Source: Vanilla planifolia
Lineage: Eukaryota; Streptophyta; Magnoliopsida; Asparagales; Orchidaceae
Direction: 5' to 3'
DNA: 64,000 nucleotides
Assembly: GCA_023846275.1 (NCBI GenBank)
Contig: CM043869.1
Location: 15,471,501-15,535,500, forward strand
Under the pieces are notes generated by a model, which did no database searches, was not told the origin of the DNA, and saw only the letters and a program-made list of their open reading frames with translations. Position numbers and translations under genes: made by a program. Positions 47,650 to 62,400 of this stretch are shown here, piece after piece (within the stretch, counting starts at the first letter, position 1; the number at the start of each line of letters is the position of its first letter).

Positions 47650-49690
47650 GATCTTAATTCTTTTATAAAATGATACAAAAATTGATTGTCCATTTTATGT
47701 TAGGTTGCTTTATGGGTTGTATGTTGAATTACTTTTAAGGCCTTTTTATGAGCTCTATGTCGAATGATTTATTGCTTTATATTGAACTATGATTTTACAT
47801 TAAGTGACTTATGAGCTCTAAGATAATGGTGGTTAAAAACCACCTTATGGGTTTGTAGAATCTAATGAAGGGACATTAATTATTGTTGATCATATTAGTG
47901 GTGATTTTCTAGTTTACATGACTGATATAAATCTAGCTACATAAGTGGTATTCTTAGCATTCTGTTATTCCATGTATTAAACTTTGTTACAAGTGCATAT
48001 TTTGTTTGATTAATTTTATATTACACATGCTATTATATCTTGCATGACTTTTTTTTATGGTGATAATCATTTGCTCTATTTTATGACTAACTTATTGCTT
48101 TATTTGTGATAGCATAATAAAATGTCACAAGAGTTCACTTGTAGAAACTTATTTTAATTTATTATAAAAATATATTCTTAATTATGATTTTATTATTAAA
48201 TTCAGATTGCATAGATTCAAAACTTAAGAATTAATATAGTTTGGCACATCACAAAAACACATGCCAAGATGACAGCAACTAGATCTAAAATTTAAGCATA
48301 TTATTATAAAGACCTTGAAGAATTCACAGGTATATAGGTATGTTGTATGTAATTTTTAAAAGTTATGTGAATTTTATTTTAAATTTTTAAAAGAAAAATA
48401 ATTAATATTTATTAATTTTATTTATTAAGATATAAGACCTAAATCTAATCCCTTTCTCCCTATAACCATTCACTACAGGAAGAGGATTAAGAGAAAGAGA
48501 GAGGGTTTGAAACAGAAGAGAAAAAGAGAAAAGGATTTAAGAGAAAGAAAGAAGAAATTCTTTAGTGGTTCTACCTTGTTATTTAGCTATGGCAAGGAAT
48601 TTTGGAGCTATAGAGAAATAACAAACTTAGAATGGAGCTCATATTTCTTTTGGAAAAAAAGAGTTATGGTAATTAAGATTTCCTTCTTTAGTAAGATGTG
48701 GATTTGCATTTTGAGTTGCAAGGAGTTTTATTTTGGATTGAGCATGGATTGGGTCAAATCCAAAAATCATTGTTTTTTTAGTTTGATTAGGTCATGTATT
48801 ATATAATTAGGTTAATTTGACAATAGATCTAGTCAATGCATTGCAAGATGAGTGGAAGACCTTGGATCAATTTAATTTGTAAGATTATACTATGATAATA
48901 TTTATTAAATTGTACAATCAATTATGCAACATTTAGTTTTGAATTATTGAAAAGATTGTACAGTTTGATTTAACCATTAGATAATACAATCACAACATAC
49001 TTAAAAAATTAGACTATCTAAATAAGGGATTTTTTAGCTTTAAGAAAAAGCTTACGTTATTATAATCTTGATTGACCCAATTTTGATCAAATACTTACTA
49101 GTGATCATACTCAATTTTAGGGATCAAACTATACAACATAAAGCATTGAACAATTATTCTCATCATAATTTTTCGATGTTTTTGAAAAAATTGTTTGTAA
49201 TAGATTTTGTAAGTACTTTTGATATTAAAAGTATGCAATTTTATGGAATGTGAAAGAATAAAAAATGTGAAACCAAGTGAAAGACCTTAAAAAAACATAG
49301 GAATAAAAATTGAATAGTTATTAATTGATTGTAATAAAAATTATGTCAAAATGGAAGAAAAAGATATAAAAAAGGAAAAATGATTGAAGAAACATCCCAA
49401 AGCCAATAGTTATGAAAATTAAATAATTACAATAAAAGTTGGATGAAATGTTTAATTACTTTGGAATATCTCTATAGAATGAAGAGTTGTGTGAGTATCT
49501 TGCAAGGCATAGAAACATCTATAGATATTTTGATTTATGTTGTTATACATTATTATTAGCATTTATGTTTTTATGTATATATATTGTAGTGTTATAAAAA
49601 TTAGAACACAAAATATAATAAAAATGAATAAAATGAAATGAAAAAAAGAAAGAATGATTATTTAAGCTTAATTGCTAGATGATCATAAGA
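47650..49690. other. Intergenic, AT-rich, no gene seen
   Basis: A 99-codon frame at 48507-48806 starts with a Lys/Arg-rich stretch caused by a GAGAAAGA-rich tract (48480-48560). It has no domain and is not supported as a gene. Confidence 0.4.
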
Positions 49691-49699
49691 AATAAATAA

Positions 49700-50640
49700 A
49701 TAAAAATGTGAAATATTTTCTCCATGACCTTTTCTTATAAGTACCTAATATGAGAAAAATATTTGTATTATTATTAGTACTTAGATATAAGCCATGGAAT
49801 GGTAGAGGTCCTGCTATCAGGATCATAATGTGCTGGGAAATGTTGATACTAGCTTCATGATATAAGACAAACTTATCACTATTATCATTGTGACTTAGAT
49901 ATGAGCCAAAACATGAAGAAGGCTCTATCATTTGTAAGCATATGATGCTTAAATTTGTGGGTGATAACTCTATAGTAAATGATAATATGATATAAGATCT
50001 CAAGAATCAGGGATATCAGTCATTTAAGGATTGGTCCATAAAAAAGAATTAAAAAAGAAATAAAGAATTATGAAATAAATTTAAATATAAAAAAGCAAAA
50101 AATATGATATGATATAAGTATTATTTTATATTATTACTATATAATGACTACTATATAATACATGATCATGATGCATACAAGTCTTCATAAAATGTTTTAA
50201 TAATTTCGTATCTTTTGTCAATTATCATGCACTATTTCACATATTAATATTTTTTTATTTCTTGTTGTATTTTGCACTTTTATAGAACATTTATATTTAT
50301 AGCTAATAGTTTATCTGTTAAGTATATCTTGCTCATCCTTTTCATTACAAATCAGGATATAATCACTTATAGAACTAGGGGTTCTTAAAAGATATTTTAA
50401 GACCATGAGTAAGAGAGATTATGTTATATGTTGTGAGCTCTATGAGAGATATTTTGTGTATAAAGAATTATTATGTATTTTAGAGAGTTGTTGAATAAGT
50501 ATTGTTATTTTAATTTTTGCATTGTATGTCAACTTTGACACTATGTTGTTTTTATTTGGATTTTTGTATTTGAGACGACATGTAAATTAATAAAGTTTAT
50601 GGTCACCCTTATTCCATTTTGGTGAGTGGCCTTTAGATTT
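49700..50640. repeat. Dispersed repeat, copy B, first part
   Basis: The part 50030-50640 aligns with copy A (44040-44640). Before it, two units about 110 bases apart share ACTTAGATATAAGCCA / ACTTAGATATGAGCCA (49780 and 49890), so this copy also has a short tandem array at its start. Confidence 0.4.
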
Positions 50641-51660
50641 ATAGATTTTAATTCAATTATCATATTATAGTTGATAAACAACATACAATAGTATATCAAA
50701 TATATACATAGATGTATAAAAATGTCTACCTTAATTCCATTTCATATTGGTCTTGCCTTTGATAAGATTTTCAAATGCATGTTTTTTTATGATATTTGTC
50801 CTTTGATACATTACAATTGTTATAATACTTTATTATAGCACTCTTTCCCGATTTCTCAACTTGGAATGTGCAAAGAATTCTTCTCTAATCTTTTACCAGA
50901 CATCAAGGATTTCCTCCAACACATTAATAACTTCTCCTCTCTTTTCTTTCTATGATCTCAACTATTTCTAATTTTCTCAAAACTTATGTAGAAACCACTA
51001 GCTTCACTTATTAAGATTCTTGTGTAGTTCCCATTTCCTCGATGCTCCAATTCTCTTAAACTAATGGCTCCCCATTATTTTGGCAACTCCTCGCTTTCTT
51101 TTCCTTGGAATTTGATGGTATCTTACTGAAACAAGTTAGAATCCACAGTGTGCATTTAAAGGTATGGAAATTAGGATTATTAATTAAACATATGTATGTT
51201 CAATGTTCCTTGCATGTTTTTATTGATTGGAACTCCAAATATTCATCAATTAAAATCTTGTGATTATTCTTGGTAAGTTAGGTCCATTAGCAAAATCTCA
51301 CAATTTGTTAGATACATTAAGTATTTTTACTAATTTCTTAAACTTAAAATACTTATACTCATTATTTAGTAATTTTTCTTAAATCCTCTTTGAATTTTTA
51401 TTTTGAGATCATCAGATATTTTTTTGTGTAGAGAAATTTTATTAAGCATATATATTTATACTGTCTTGATAAAATATCATAAATTTTCACTAATTTTTTA
51501 ATTTTTTTTCCAAGATTTTAGGTATCTCATCTCCTTTTGGTGATATTAGATATTATATAAAAATAGAAAATAATACTTGAAAATTTAAAAAAATCTTCAA
51601 AAATTCAAATAATTTCCATTAACATTAAAATTTATTTTATTTCTTAATTGATATGTTATA
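50640..51660 (-). repeat. Probable 3' LTR of a gypsy element (copy of 58840-59480)
   Basis: The part 50636-51460 aligns by eye with 58845-59420. Shared blocks include ATTTATAGATTTTAATTCAAT versus ATTTATAAATTTCAATTCAAT, TAGATGTATA, and a region around CTTAAAATAC…TTATTTAGTAATT. On the minus strand it directly follows the end of a gypsy-like pol and a purine tract (51690-51660), which is where a 3' LTR should begin. Confidence 0.4.
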
Positions 51661-54090
51661 AATTCTCCCTCTTTACAAGAATTTTATTCTCAAAATTTAG
51701 AATACTTATGAATATTTTTTGTCATTTTGTTTTGAAGTTCCTATCTAGCCTCCTTCTCATGATTTTTCCATTTTATTTTTACCATTAGGATTGTCTTTTT
51801 GATTAATATTTAACTTCTTTTGCTAATATCCTCACTGATTTTTCTTCATATGTTAAGTTGTGTTATGGTTTTCAAAATACTTGAATTGAAAGCAAGTATA
51901 CGTGATTGGTTCTCCACATATTTTCTTAGTGATGAAATGCGGAATACACTATGAATTCTCAATAAGTGTGTTCATAATGCCATATTATAAGTCACTTTAC
52001 TTATCCATTTAATAATTTAGAAAGTATCAATGTATCTTTGTTCAAGATTCTCAACTTATCCAAATCTATACTCTTTTCATAAGTCTTATCTTTATAAAGA
52101 CCTAATGGTGAGGAGACCAACTATTTTTGAGATTTTTGATCCACATGATCCATTCAAGCATGCTCTAGCACTTCCATATTATCAAGGTACTTATTTTTCA
52201 TGTGTAGATTTAATTGTGAGCTCAAAAATGCATTTTTTGCTCAAAATTTAATTCTAGTTATTGTTTTGAAAATGAGCACCCAATTTTAGCCCATTAAGCC
52301 TATTATCGTAGGTTTGTTACCGACCCATAACTGACTTGACCTGACTCATTCTCAGCCCACATTTTCTCTTAAGTTCACCTAAATCAAATCCACACTACCT
52401 ACCTTTGCAGGCAGATTAATCGCATCCATTCACAAGTTCGCACAACTTGCAAGGACACATGGATTGATTGCATAAGCTTGACCCACAAACCCATTCAACT
52501 TGTAGAAGAAAAAGAATTCATCACATCTGCTCAACTTACCAATCTGACCTATGAACTAGTGTTGACCCTCTACAAAAATAGATTCATCGACTTTCTTCGA
52601 CCCGTCGATTTGAAACTCACCTTGTTTTTTTCGAAGACCCACTGACCCAGTTGTAACCCATAATGGCTTGAATCCATCCATGGTGGCACTAAGATTCAAT
52701 TCTACCCACGACATATGATCTGACTTACAAATTTGGTCGATGTCACATGTGTCCACTAATCCAGACAAGTCCAAATATCAACAGGCATGTTGAATCTACC
52801 AATGACCCACCGTATTGACTTACCACTTGGAAATAAAGACAACATTCCAAAAAGTTGTTTGGGAACAACTTATGATTATAGATTTTGAGGTCTTTTTAAA
52901 TTTTTATTTTAAGTAATTTTAGTAATATACTTATAGGCTCTTTATGAAAGGGAGGCCTTTCTTTATGTAAGAGGAAAATCTTTACATTAATGAAATTTTC
53001 AAGTGTATTCTTTTTATCTTATTGAGGTTTTGTGGTTAATCATAGCAAAAACTTTGATGTGTTAATTTGTCAGAGCATTGGTACTTGGAGAGGGAGTGTG
53101 AGGCTTAAGTGATGAAATGTTATGTTAGTTTAATATCAACATAATGATTCTCTATTCTTAAACCACCATTAATGGTTTGACTTCATTTTTTCATCATTGT
53201 CATCTTACTCAAAACTTTTGTATGCAAACCCTAAGTTTATAACCTCTTTTCTATTTCCTATGATTCAATTTCATTAGTGTTTTTTGGATCACATTGTCCC
53301 ATATTTTCAACTCATTATTTTGGATTTTCAATGAGAATCTACTAAGATTATTCAATGATTTCAATCCATGCTTGTGTGATATTTATTTTTTAATTAATTA
53401 TTTGAATTTAGTATCACTAACCCATTTTGATTAGCCCATTCTATACCATTGAAGAGGTTGTGTGTCTAGCATATCAAGTGAGTCTTGTGTTGTTCATAAT
53501 CTGCTTTATACTAAAATCACCTTGGATTGGTATCTCTTGCTTGTTCTCTTTTTTAGATTTCTTGTATTTATCCTTCATATTTTATTTACTCCAAATGTAT
53601 GTTGGTTAATCATTCTTTATTGCTCATTATAACATGGTTTGTCTCCCATCTAACATCACATAATCTCATTAAAATTCTACCTTCTAATGCTTGTAATCAT
53701 AATACATTTTTTGATAATCATGTCATTAATATCTTCTCTAATTAGCTTCATTTGTTTTGCAGTTTACCAGATAATATCTAGTCAAATAATTGCATTTTCA
53801 TTTCATCATTCTAACATATCAATGATTAGCACTTCTGTCCATATATTGCTTCAGATAATGTTACAGAAAAATTCAATTAGCGGTAATGTGAATCTTGACT
53901 TTCTTCCAAAATTTTGATTAAGATAACCTTGGCATATCTTCTAGTGACTTGATCATCATTTTTATCTATCCATCTATCTATGGATGGAAGGATATACTAC
54001 ATTTCAATTTAGTTTTGAATGCCTCATGTGCTTTCTTCTACAATTGTAAAGTGAATTTGAAATCTTGGTCAAATATTGTGTTTATCACTT
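51660..54090 (-). pseudogene. Gypsy polyprotein relic: integrase and C-terminal end
   Basis: On the minus strand, 54080-53950 reads FKFTLQL, stop, KKAHEAFKTKLKCSISFHP, stop, IDR. This is a decayed form of the gypsy integrase block 'FTS..W..…LGT.LNFSTAFHPQTDGQ'. At 51700-51670 the frame reads LNFENKILVKRENL then stop, like the 'F.DKIL.KGGRM' end of chromovirus pol just before the polypurine tract. Between them (52120-53680) lies sequence shared with copy A of the dispersed repeat, probably a nested insertion. Confidence 0.4.
52120..53680. repeat. Dispersed repeat, copy B, second part
   Basis: It aligns in blocks with 44680-45300 (see copy A) but is longer, with an extra C-rich stretch at 52300-52800 rich in CCCATT, GACCCAC and TTGACC words. 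It has no supported reading frame. Confidence 0.4.
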
Positions 54091-57000
54091 CATGTAATCT
54101 TATTATTTGAACAATATAGAGTTGTGTCAATTTCTCCATCATATAACTCTTTTTAATTGGTAGAAATGTGGTTCTTGTGTTAATTGATCTATTATTAATC
54201 CTTGTGCCTCTTCACACAAAGGATCATTCAATGTTTCACACCATCTAACTACCATCCGATTTTAATCATCACATAATGTAATGAGCTATTTAACTTTGTG
54301 AAGTACTAGATTGTATGCCTAAGCTAGCATATTGTATGTTATTTCTAAACATACTACATTTTTTCTTTAGGTTACTTCTTATCACCAACATATTGTACAT
54401 TCTTAGCTTAAAGTATTATGCATTATTTATTAACATATCTTATATTTCTCTTAGTTTACTCCTTCTCATGTATGCAGTGTTTCTTTTGACCTTAATATGT
54501 TCTACATTATTTGCTAATATATTGTATGTTTTTCTCATATTTCATATAATATTTAAAAGTGAGAGTAAGTAATTTAAATAAATTAAAATCAATGGATATT
54601 AAAAATAAGAATATTAAAGAATTATTAATGACTTTAAATAGAGAGAAGTATTAAAAAATAATAAAATAATTATGATTTTGATTAAAAAAATAATTGGTGG
54701 ATTTTCTAAAAGAAGGATCACATAGGATGATGGAAAAAATCACACAAAATGAAATGAATAATAATAATAAAGATAGCTTAGCAAAGTCATTTAATATGTT
54801 ATAGAATATCATACAATATTATATAATAGTTAATTACATAAGTTGAATGGAATTCCATGGTACAATAAGAACCATTGTATTCATACAATATTATGGTAAA
54901 TCATTTTATCTCTGATATGGTTCAATCAGTCTAATATGCTAAGAAAGAAAGAATTAAAACATATAGTATGATAGTGGTGCATCATAAAATATGATTAAGT
55001 AATAAAAAATGAATTTAGGGTTTAAAATAAACAAATTCATTAGATGAGATTGTTTCATATTAGTAGATAACAAATCACATTGATACAATAGAGTATAGTT
55101 AGTGCATCAACATTATGGGTCAATTGAGTCCAACAAGCTAAGAGAGGATTGTATCATACAATACCATTGAAGGATATCATGTGGTACAATCCAATGAGAT
55201 AGAGAATGAATTTGAGAGAAATGTAAGCAAACAAAAAAGTTGGTTAAGGATCATATATGGATAATTAAGACGTCATACAATAATATTATTGCATGAGAAC
55301 AAATGGTCGATATAAGTATAACCATTTAAGAAGAAAAAATTAACTAAGTATAATAGGTTGAGTAGCAAATGAACAAATCATATAATATGATAAGTATTAA
55401 TGTATAAGTACAATTAATTATGTAATAGGCATAATGTATGAGAATCATTAGGTTACAATCTAAGAAGAAAGATGTATTGTATAAGTATGATTAAAAAATT
55501 ATAAAGTATGACAAAAAAAGAATGCCTGAGTTAACTAAAAAGAAATAGATCATACTATATAATAATTGATTGTATTAGTAAAGTCAGTGTGAATAAGTGT
55601 AGATACCAAAAGATTTAATTAATTGTATATCATAAAGTTAGGTATCATAGAAGTATGATATAATGAAACTAAAAAGGTTTTAAAACTTGAAATAATGAGT
55701 GAGTGTATTAATTATTGTAGAGAGAGATTAATCAAAGGAAAATTATTTGAGTTATGTGGAAATGAAATCAAAGTGTTGCAAAATAAAAAAAAACACAACC
55801 ACTGGTGGAGGTGGAACAATTGGAATGCAAAAGGTTGTGAGTCATGTATAAAAATAATAAGGTCAAGTATGGAAAGATCTTTATAGTAAAACATTGGTGT
55901 AATTAGTTTCATCCAACTATTCCACAGTGTATAAAAAAAAGGAAGAAAGTGCTTCAAGCTTTTGAGAAGGGATTCGAGAAGAATTAGGGCATTACAAAGC
56001 CAAAATCAAGAGGATCCTAGTCATGAACACTGTAGGATCAAGGGGTTGAACAAGAAACTAAGTCCTTTGAGAGACCGCTACTCAAATTAAGTGGTAGGAA
56101 AACTTGCACTTATGTGTGTCTATTTAATGTGATGCATATTGTAGGATAAAAGCTCTTAATAATGTGTGAAATGTTATTTGAAGATTCTTGTGTAGTTATT
56201 ATGTGAATTTTGTTTAATGCATGATGTATGCTAGAAGAGTTCTTTTGATTAATAATATAAAATAATATAAATTGAGGATATTATGTAGTAATTTTGTTCA
56301 TATAACCTGAAATGATATTAGAATCCGACGATGATAATGAATGTGATTAAATCAACTTGAGGATGAAAAATTACATCTACTTCATATGTTGGCAATGTTA
56401 ACATAGATTGCTCATTAATTATAGTAAAAAGAAGATGCATACATTGATGCTTGTTAATATGGTAGATCTCTAAGAAATGATCAAAAGAAAACCTCTTGAG
56501 AATGTTTGACTTTTTATGATTTGTAATATTCTTATGACATATTAAGTTGTATGTGTTATTTGAGCATAAAATATTGTAATGCTTTATTTATAAGATTTAT
56601 TGTTTCATAAATAATGTGATAATATTCACAAAAAAAAGAAAAATGTTATTATGATAATGGTGACAAAAAGGTAAATAAAAAAGAAAAGAAATTTCGTTTG
56701 TGATAATGGTTACAAAAAAGAAGGAGGAGATATAAATGTGAAAAGACAAAATTGGAAGATTTTGGAGTGGGAAATGCAATCTTTAAATTAATGAAAGAAC
56801 GAAAGCTTGCTCAAAATGTCAATAATTCATTTCAAAATAGCGAATTCTATAAATGAGTCAAAGGAGTCTTCATTTAGGTTATTTAAGTTTGAAATAATGC
56901 ATTCCTAAACAATCTCAATTCATTTATGAAAAAAGTCTTTTCTTAAGCCAACCCTTGAAGAGATGAAAAGTAAATATAACAAGCCAATGTATAGATAAGA

Positions 57001-58840
57001 TAAAAAGTAAAAGTGATAAAGAATTGTACATAAAAATTGACTTTATTTTCATTTTTCTTACACACATTCATATGCTTATCTTATATATTAGAATGGTTGC
57101 AATTAACTTATGTGTTCGACTATCTGGAATTTGCTTTATTTTCATATATGTCTATATATATATGTGCACATACGTATACATATAAATACATGTATATCTA
57201 TTGAGCTAATTGCTCAATCTATGTTTAGCATAATACTTTCATATTAGAATTAGGTAACACATGGGGTTATGAGAGAGCAATGAGACTAGATTATTTGATG
57301 GCATGACTTAAAGATATCTATTTGCCATCAAGGTATATTACTTAGCATTGACATTTAAATTTGTAGTTTTAAAGGATATAAAAATTGATCTTTATGTGCA
57401 AAAGATTAGATTCACTTTCACATTGATTTTAAAGATTTTAAAAGAAAAAGCTTGATTGTCAATATTACTTTACTATTGATCTGTTTTACAAAAAAAATAC
57501 TCATTTGTTTTTCCAAATTAATAAATGAAAAGAAAAAAGAAAATAGATGATGTGGATTCAAAATCCAAGATTAAATGGTTGGTCACCACATTTCTTTTAT
57601 CTCTTCACATTTTGTATCAAACATATTTGTGGATAATTTGATTTATTATACATCATAGTCAACATATCATATTTAAGTTAAACCAATATTATATTCTATT
57701 CTCTGATTGAGCTCAAATCTCGTTTTCTTATACTTTATGTATTGTACATTAAGTTCAACCTATAATATATTATGCCTAATTTCATATATATAGTTTTAAA
57801 ATTTTCTTTATTAAGCCAGGTTTTTTCAATGTATATTACAATAACATAAGTAACAATAAGTATCAAGTAGTGGTACAACATGTGTGCTTTCTTTTCTAGA
57901 ATGTTTATCCATATTCACTATCTAAGTTGTCTAATTTTTTCTGAATTTCATCCCTAAGTTTTATACATGTCTAAAGTCATCTTAGAATTTTTCAACCTAA
58001 TTTTGCATCTTAGGTTCTACTCTTTATAAGATTTATATTCAAGATTATTTATTTTCTTAAGATTTTTGCCCTTGGATTTCAAGTACTTTGACACCACTTT
58101 TATGGTGCATCCACTACCTTGGTTTTTAGTTGTCCTCTTTATTTGATTTCTTTTTTTCTTTTATTAAATAAATAAATTTGAAAACCATTATCATGCTAAT
58201 ATCATTAATAGTATAAAATAAAGAAATCAAATTAAAACTTGAACATTTCTTTTAAACACATTATTTATGTTGTATGCTAGGTTGATCTTATGCAAATAAA
58301 TATATAACTAATATGTGATATGCATAACAAATAAAATGTAGCTTTATTGTTTTAAATCACCCAATTCTTATGTAAGAAAACATGTAAATTTCTTTCAAAT
58401 ATTTCTTTTCTTTTTCTCAACTCATTTTTCTTTTAATTGGTTAAGGGCAATTCTTTCGTAAATAAATTAGGCTAAGTTTTCTAGATCATGTCACTCTAAG
58501 TGAAATATCATTGATGAAAACTTATTGGTTCATCTTTGAAACATCTTATTTTAAAATGATAATTATTATTTTGGACAACTAATATCAATATACTTTTTTT
58601 TAATCACTTATCTTTTTAGTAGCTTTTATTTCACCTTTTTTTTTCTTTTTTTCTTTCAAATTTGTATTAAGAACAAATATTATTTTTTTATCACCAGTCC
58701 CCTTTTCTTTTTAATGACATTTTTCATCATATTGTAGCGCAACAATATACATGTTATACACCACATTCTTATGAGAACGTTAACCACATCATGTTGAGTC
58801 AAAATATGTAAAATCATAAACAATACAAGCATCGATTGCA
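54091..58840. other. Intergenic or decayed element interior, AT-rich, no gene seen
   Basis: If 50640-51660 and 58840-59480 are LTRs of one gypsy element, its gag and the rest of pol should be here, but I recognised no coding block. The part 54750-55700 is dense in CATACAAT/GTATGAT words. Open frames at 54315-54572 and 55695-55886 have no domain. Confidence 0.35.
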
Positions 58841-59480
58841 ACTATTTTCGAAATTTATAAATTTCAATTCAATAATCTTATTTTGGTAGCTAATAACATA
58901 AAATAATATACCGAACATATAATTAGATGTATAGGTCTAATTATCTTAGTTCCTTTTTGTAATGGTCTCTTCCTTGACTTGATCTTGAAATTTGTGCCTT
59001 TTTTTGATCATTTGCTTTTAATTACTATATGGTTGTTATATTTGTAGCCTTTTTATGCCAAATGAATTCTTCTCAAATCTCTATTTCTCTCTCTTTCTAA
59101 GTTCTTGCTTATTTAGAAGTTTTTCAAAAATTATGCAACAACTACAAGATTTGCTAAAAAAAACTTCACACACTATTCTTTTTTAATTGATTTGGCTTCA
59201 AAAAAATTGTTGACCAATATCTTATATTTTCTCTTGGCTAGATTTATCTGTTGGCCTAATTTCACAATTTTTTTTGACAATATTTAATATTTTTTATATT
59301 TTTTCAAACTTAAAATTTTATAATCATTATTTAATAATTATTTATTTATTTTTGTTTTAATTCCATGATTATTGTATCTCATTTTAATTCTGAGAAAATC
59401 TTAAGCTTATATTTTTAAATCTATTTTATATTTTACCAATTTTTATGAGATATTTAAGCTCATAAATAAATCTTATTAAT
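58840..59480. repeat. Dispersed repeat, copy C (partner of 50640-51660)
   Basis: See the partner copy for shared blocks. If the two are LTRs of one minus-strand element, this would be its 5' LTR. The LTR end and primer site were not identified. Confidence 0.35.
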
Positions 59481-62400
59481 CTGCAGTCTTCCGTTTTAAT
59501 TCTTAAAAAATTATGCTTTTTACTAACTTTGTGTTGCAACTTCTAGAAACGATTGTGATTTAGGTGGTGCAAGAATAATTATTATTAAATATTAAATTGA
59601 TTAATAAAATATATATTTAAGAAAATTATTTGTAAGTGTTATTAAAAAAAGATACGCTTAGATAATATTTTATAAATAAGTATTTAAAATAAAATAATAA
59701 TAATTATTAAATAATTTAAATATCTCCTGTTTTTTTAAAAAATAAATATTATTGAAATATATTTTTTAAAAAATAAGATTATCTTTTTTCTAATATTAAT
59801 TTTCATTTCTTTAATCAAAAAACAAAACTTCAAATTTCGTTTAAAAAATATCAATTTCACTTGGAAAAATATTTTTATAAAAACTATATTTCAAAATGAT
59901 GTGACAAAACTCTTCTTCCACATTAGAATATTTAAATTAAATCTCTTTTGCTTAAAACACTCCGGCGTGTATTCTTGGGCAGCCAAATATTGACCGACTA
60001 TGAATACCAACCGACTAATCCATATTCCTTTTGAAAATGATATTTATTTAAATAAAAAATATAAAATGTTTTGCCAGAATTGTTATATTTAAAATGAAAA
60101 TTAAATAAAAAAACTCAAACGTCAGAACATATCCAAATTTGGAACAACCGACTCCGATAAATAAAAGAGAGGTAACAGCACTACCGAATTACTCCCAAAA
60201 TTAACATTTGCTTCTGCAGCAAGTTTAACTGGTTCATGTAGAAATATTTACTAATCACCGGAGTTCGTAACTGGCACGTTGAATCTACTTCTATTCTGTC
60301 TACGTGGACAGATGTAGTTCTAAATCTTTTCGTGGTTGGGAAATCGAGTCACTGTCAGTGGTCCCATGACAGCTGTACCATTTTATTAAATTGGAAATAC
60401 AAATTCATATGATTCCACAAAAACATTGGCTGTATTGTTAGGATTTTACGCAAACTCCTCCAAAATATAAGAACTTGCAAATTATAAATTAAATAAGACA
60501 AAAAAATAATAATTAAAAGCATGCAGAACCATAATAGAAATAAAGAAACCTATAAGGATATGAATTATTGTAGAGACATTTATTTGTTATATATGGTTCC
60601 CTGTAAATATTATATAAGATTGGAGATAGCTTATCCTGATCTCAAAATTAATACAATTGGCCGTCTCACAAGACGCAATGCCGGACGGGGCATGCTTTTG
60701 AAAATTTAATTAATGTTAATTCCGCAATAATTTGCCTTGTATCTCATCTTCATTACGATGTGACAATCCAACCTTCAAATTAGAAGCTTTCACAGAATGA
60801 TAGATTAAACTACATCTTTTGCTTTTGGCATCATTAAAATAGGAAAATTGTAGCAGCTTCCATGGTGAGATCAGGACAGGAGGCATAATAAAGGAGAAGC
60901 TTAATTGTTTTTTTGTTTATTTGAGAAGATATTTGACGTACTTGTCTTAAAGACATGCAAAGCGCAGTGTGAGAAAAAGAACTTTGTTTACATTGTTCAT
61001 TTGTCTTGAGAATTATTTAGTTGAAAGGGATGTAAATGCAAATGTGCGACTATTTTGGCTACAAAGCTAGCAACCAAAACAATAACATCATTTTTATCAT
61101 GTTCATACCAATGTAAGTATATTAATATTATGAAATCGTTAATATAATTTTTAATTTTTTCATAATTTTATGAAGTGAATATTGTTAATATTATTTTATA
61201 AGTATGAAATTATTTTTATTTTTGTATTATATTTTTTTTAAATAAGAAGTGCATTTTAAATAAAGCTAAACAAACTTTTATTTAAATTTTAAAATCACTT
61301 CAATAAAAATAAACTAAATTAATTAATAATAAACCAGACAAACTCTCATAAAATTTCCTAGAAAGCAAATTAAAAAAGAGCCCTTTTTGTTACTTCTCAT
61401 AATGCACAAAAACTTTATCAAGTTAATGAACATTAAAAAAATCTATAATGACAAGAGGATAAACTTAAAATTTTATTCTTTTTTAAATAATAAAATTATT
61501 ATTTCAACCTTTTTTTAACAAAGGTCAAACTTCATTCACCAAGCAAATTGATTATAGATTGCTTCATAGTCTGATTCCATTTAAAATTGTTTGGTAATGA
61601 TGCATATAATGTAGATTGTTAATAAATTATTCCTTCAAATCATTGTTGTACAATTGTGCCATCTAAATGGGTAAGAATCATGTGTCTAAATGAGATAAAA
61701 TGTTGAGTTATGTTGCTATTAGTTATAGTCATCATTGTTTGATTCGCACATCCAAACCAACGAAGAGGTATTTTGGCATCCTTGTAGAACTTGTTGATCT
61801 TATTAATCTGATGTAATCAACGATTGAGCTTGTTTGATACAAAACTTGAAATGCTTTACCCTCACTCATATTTGAATCCCATAAATGTTTGGTTGGCTTG
61901 GTTTTCAAGTAATTGTAGTATGATTGTGTCACTTGATTAACAATATTCGTGTCGACGATTCGTATTTGAACAACAATATAATTCTTTGAGATCGTAGTTA
62001 TTTGTCATTTTATGTTTTTCTTCATACTAGCTTGTACATTGTTGGACAGTACGTTAAAGTAATTGCTAATTCCAACAGACATAATGATTTGATTTTTAAT
62101 AGTGACGCTTCTTAGTAGTACCTTAGTTTGATGTTATTTGCTTTATTATGTTCTTGCCTGATCCACAAACTAATAAAATCATATTGATGCAATTATGCAT
62201 TGAGATGAACAATATTCACTATTCATTGTGCTATCGTAAGTATGTGATTGTATGCTTGATGCATTCGTAATAGTAGAATTTCTCCCACTTTTCAACAACT
62301 CCCATTTATGGATGTACTTGTCTAGGAAGTTACGTTTGTTAAATATGAAGTTTGTCAAAAAAATTTGGTATGTAAAAGTTTACTAGTTTGTAAGTAACAT

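Noticed and set aside
48507-48806. 99-codon frame with a Lys/Arg-rich start
   Set aside because: The basic start is the translation of a GAGAAAGA-rich tract; the rest shows no domain.
54315-54572. 85-codon very hydrophobic frame
   Set aside because: Leu/Ile/Phe content follows T-rich DNA with internally repeated words; no signal of selection or family.
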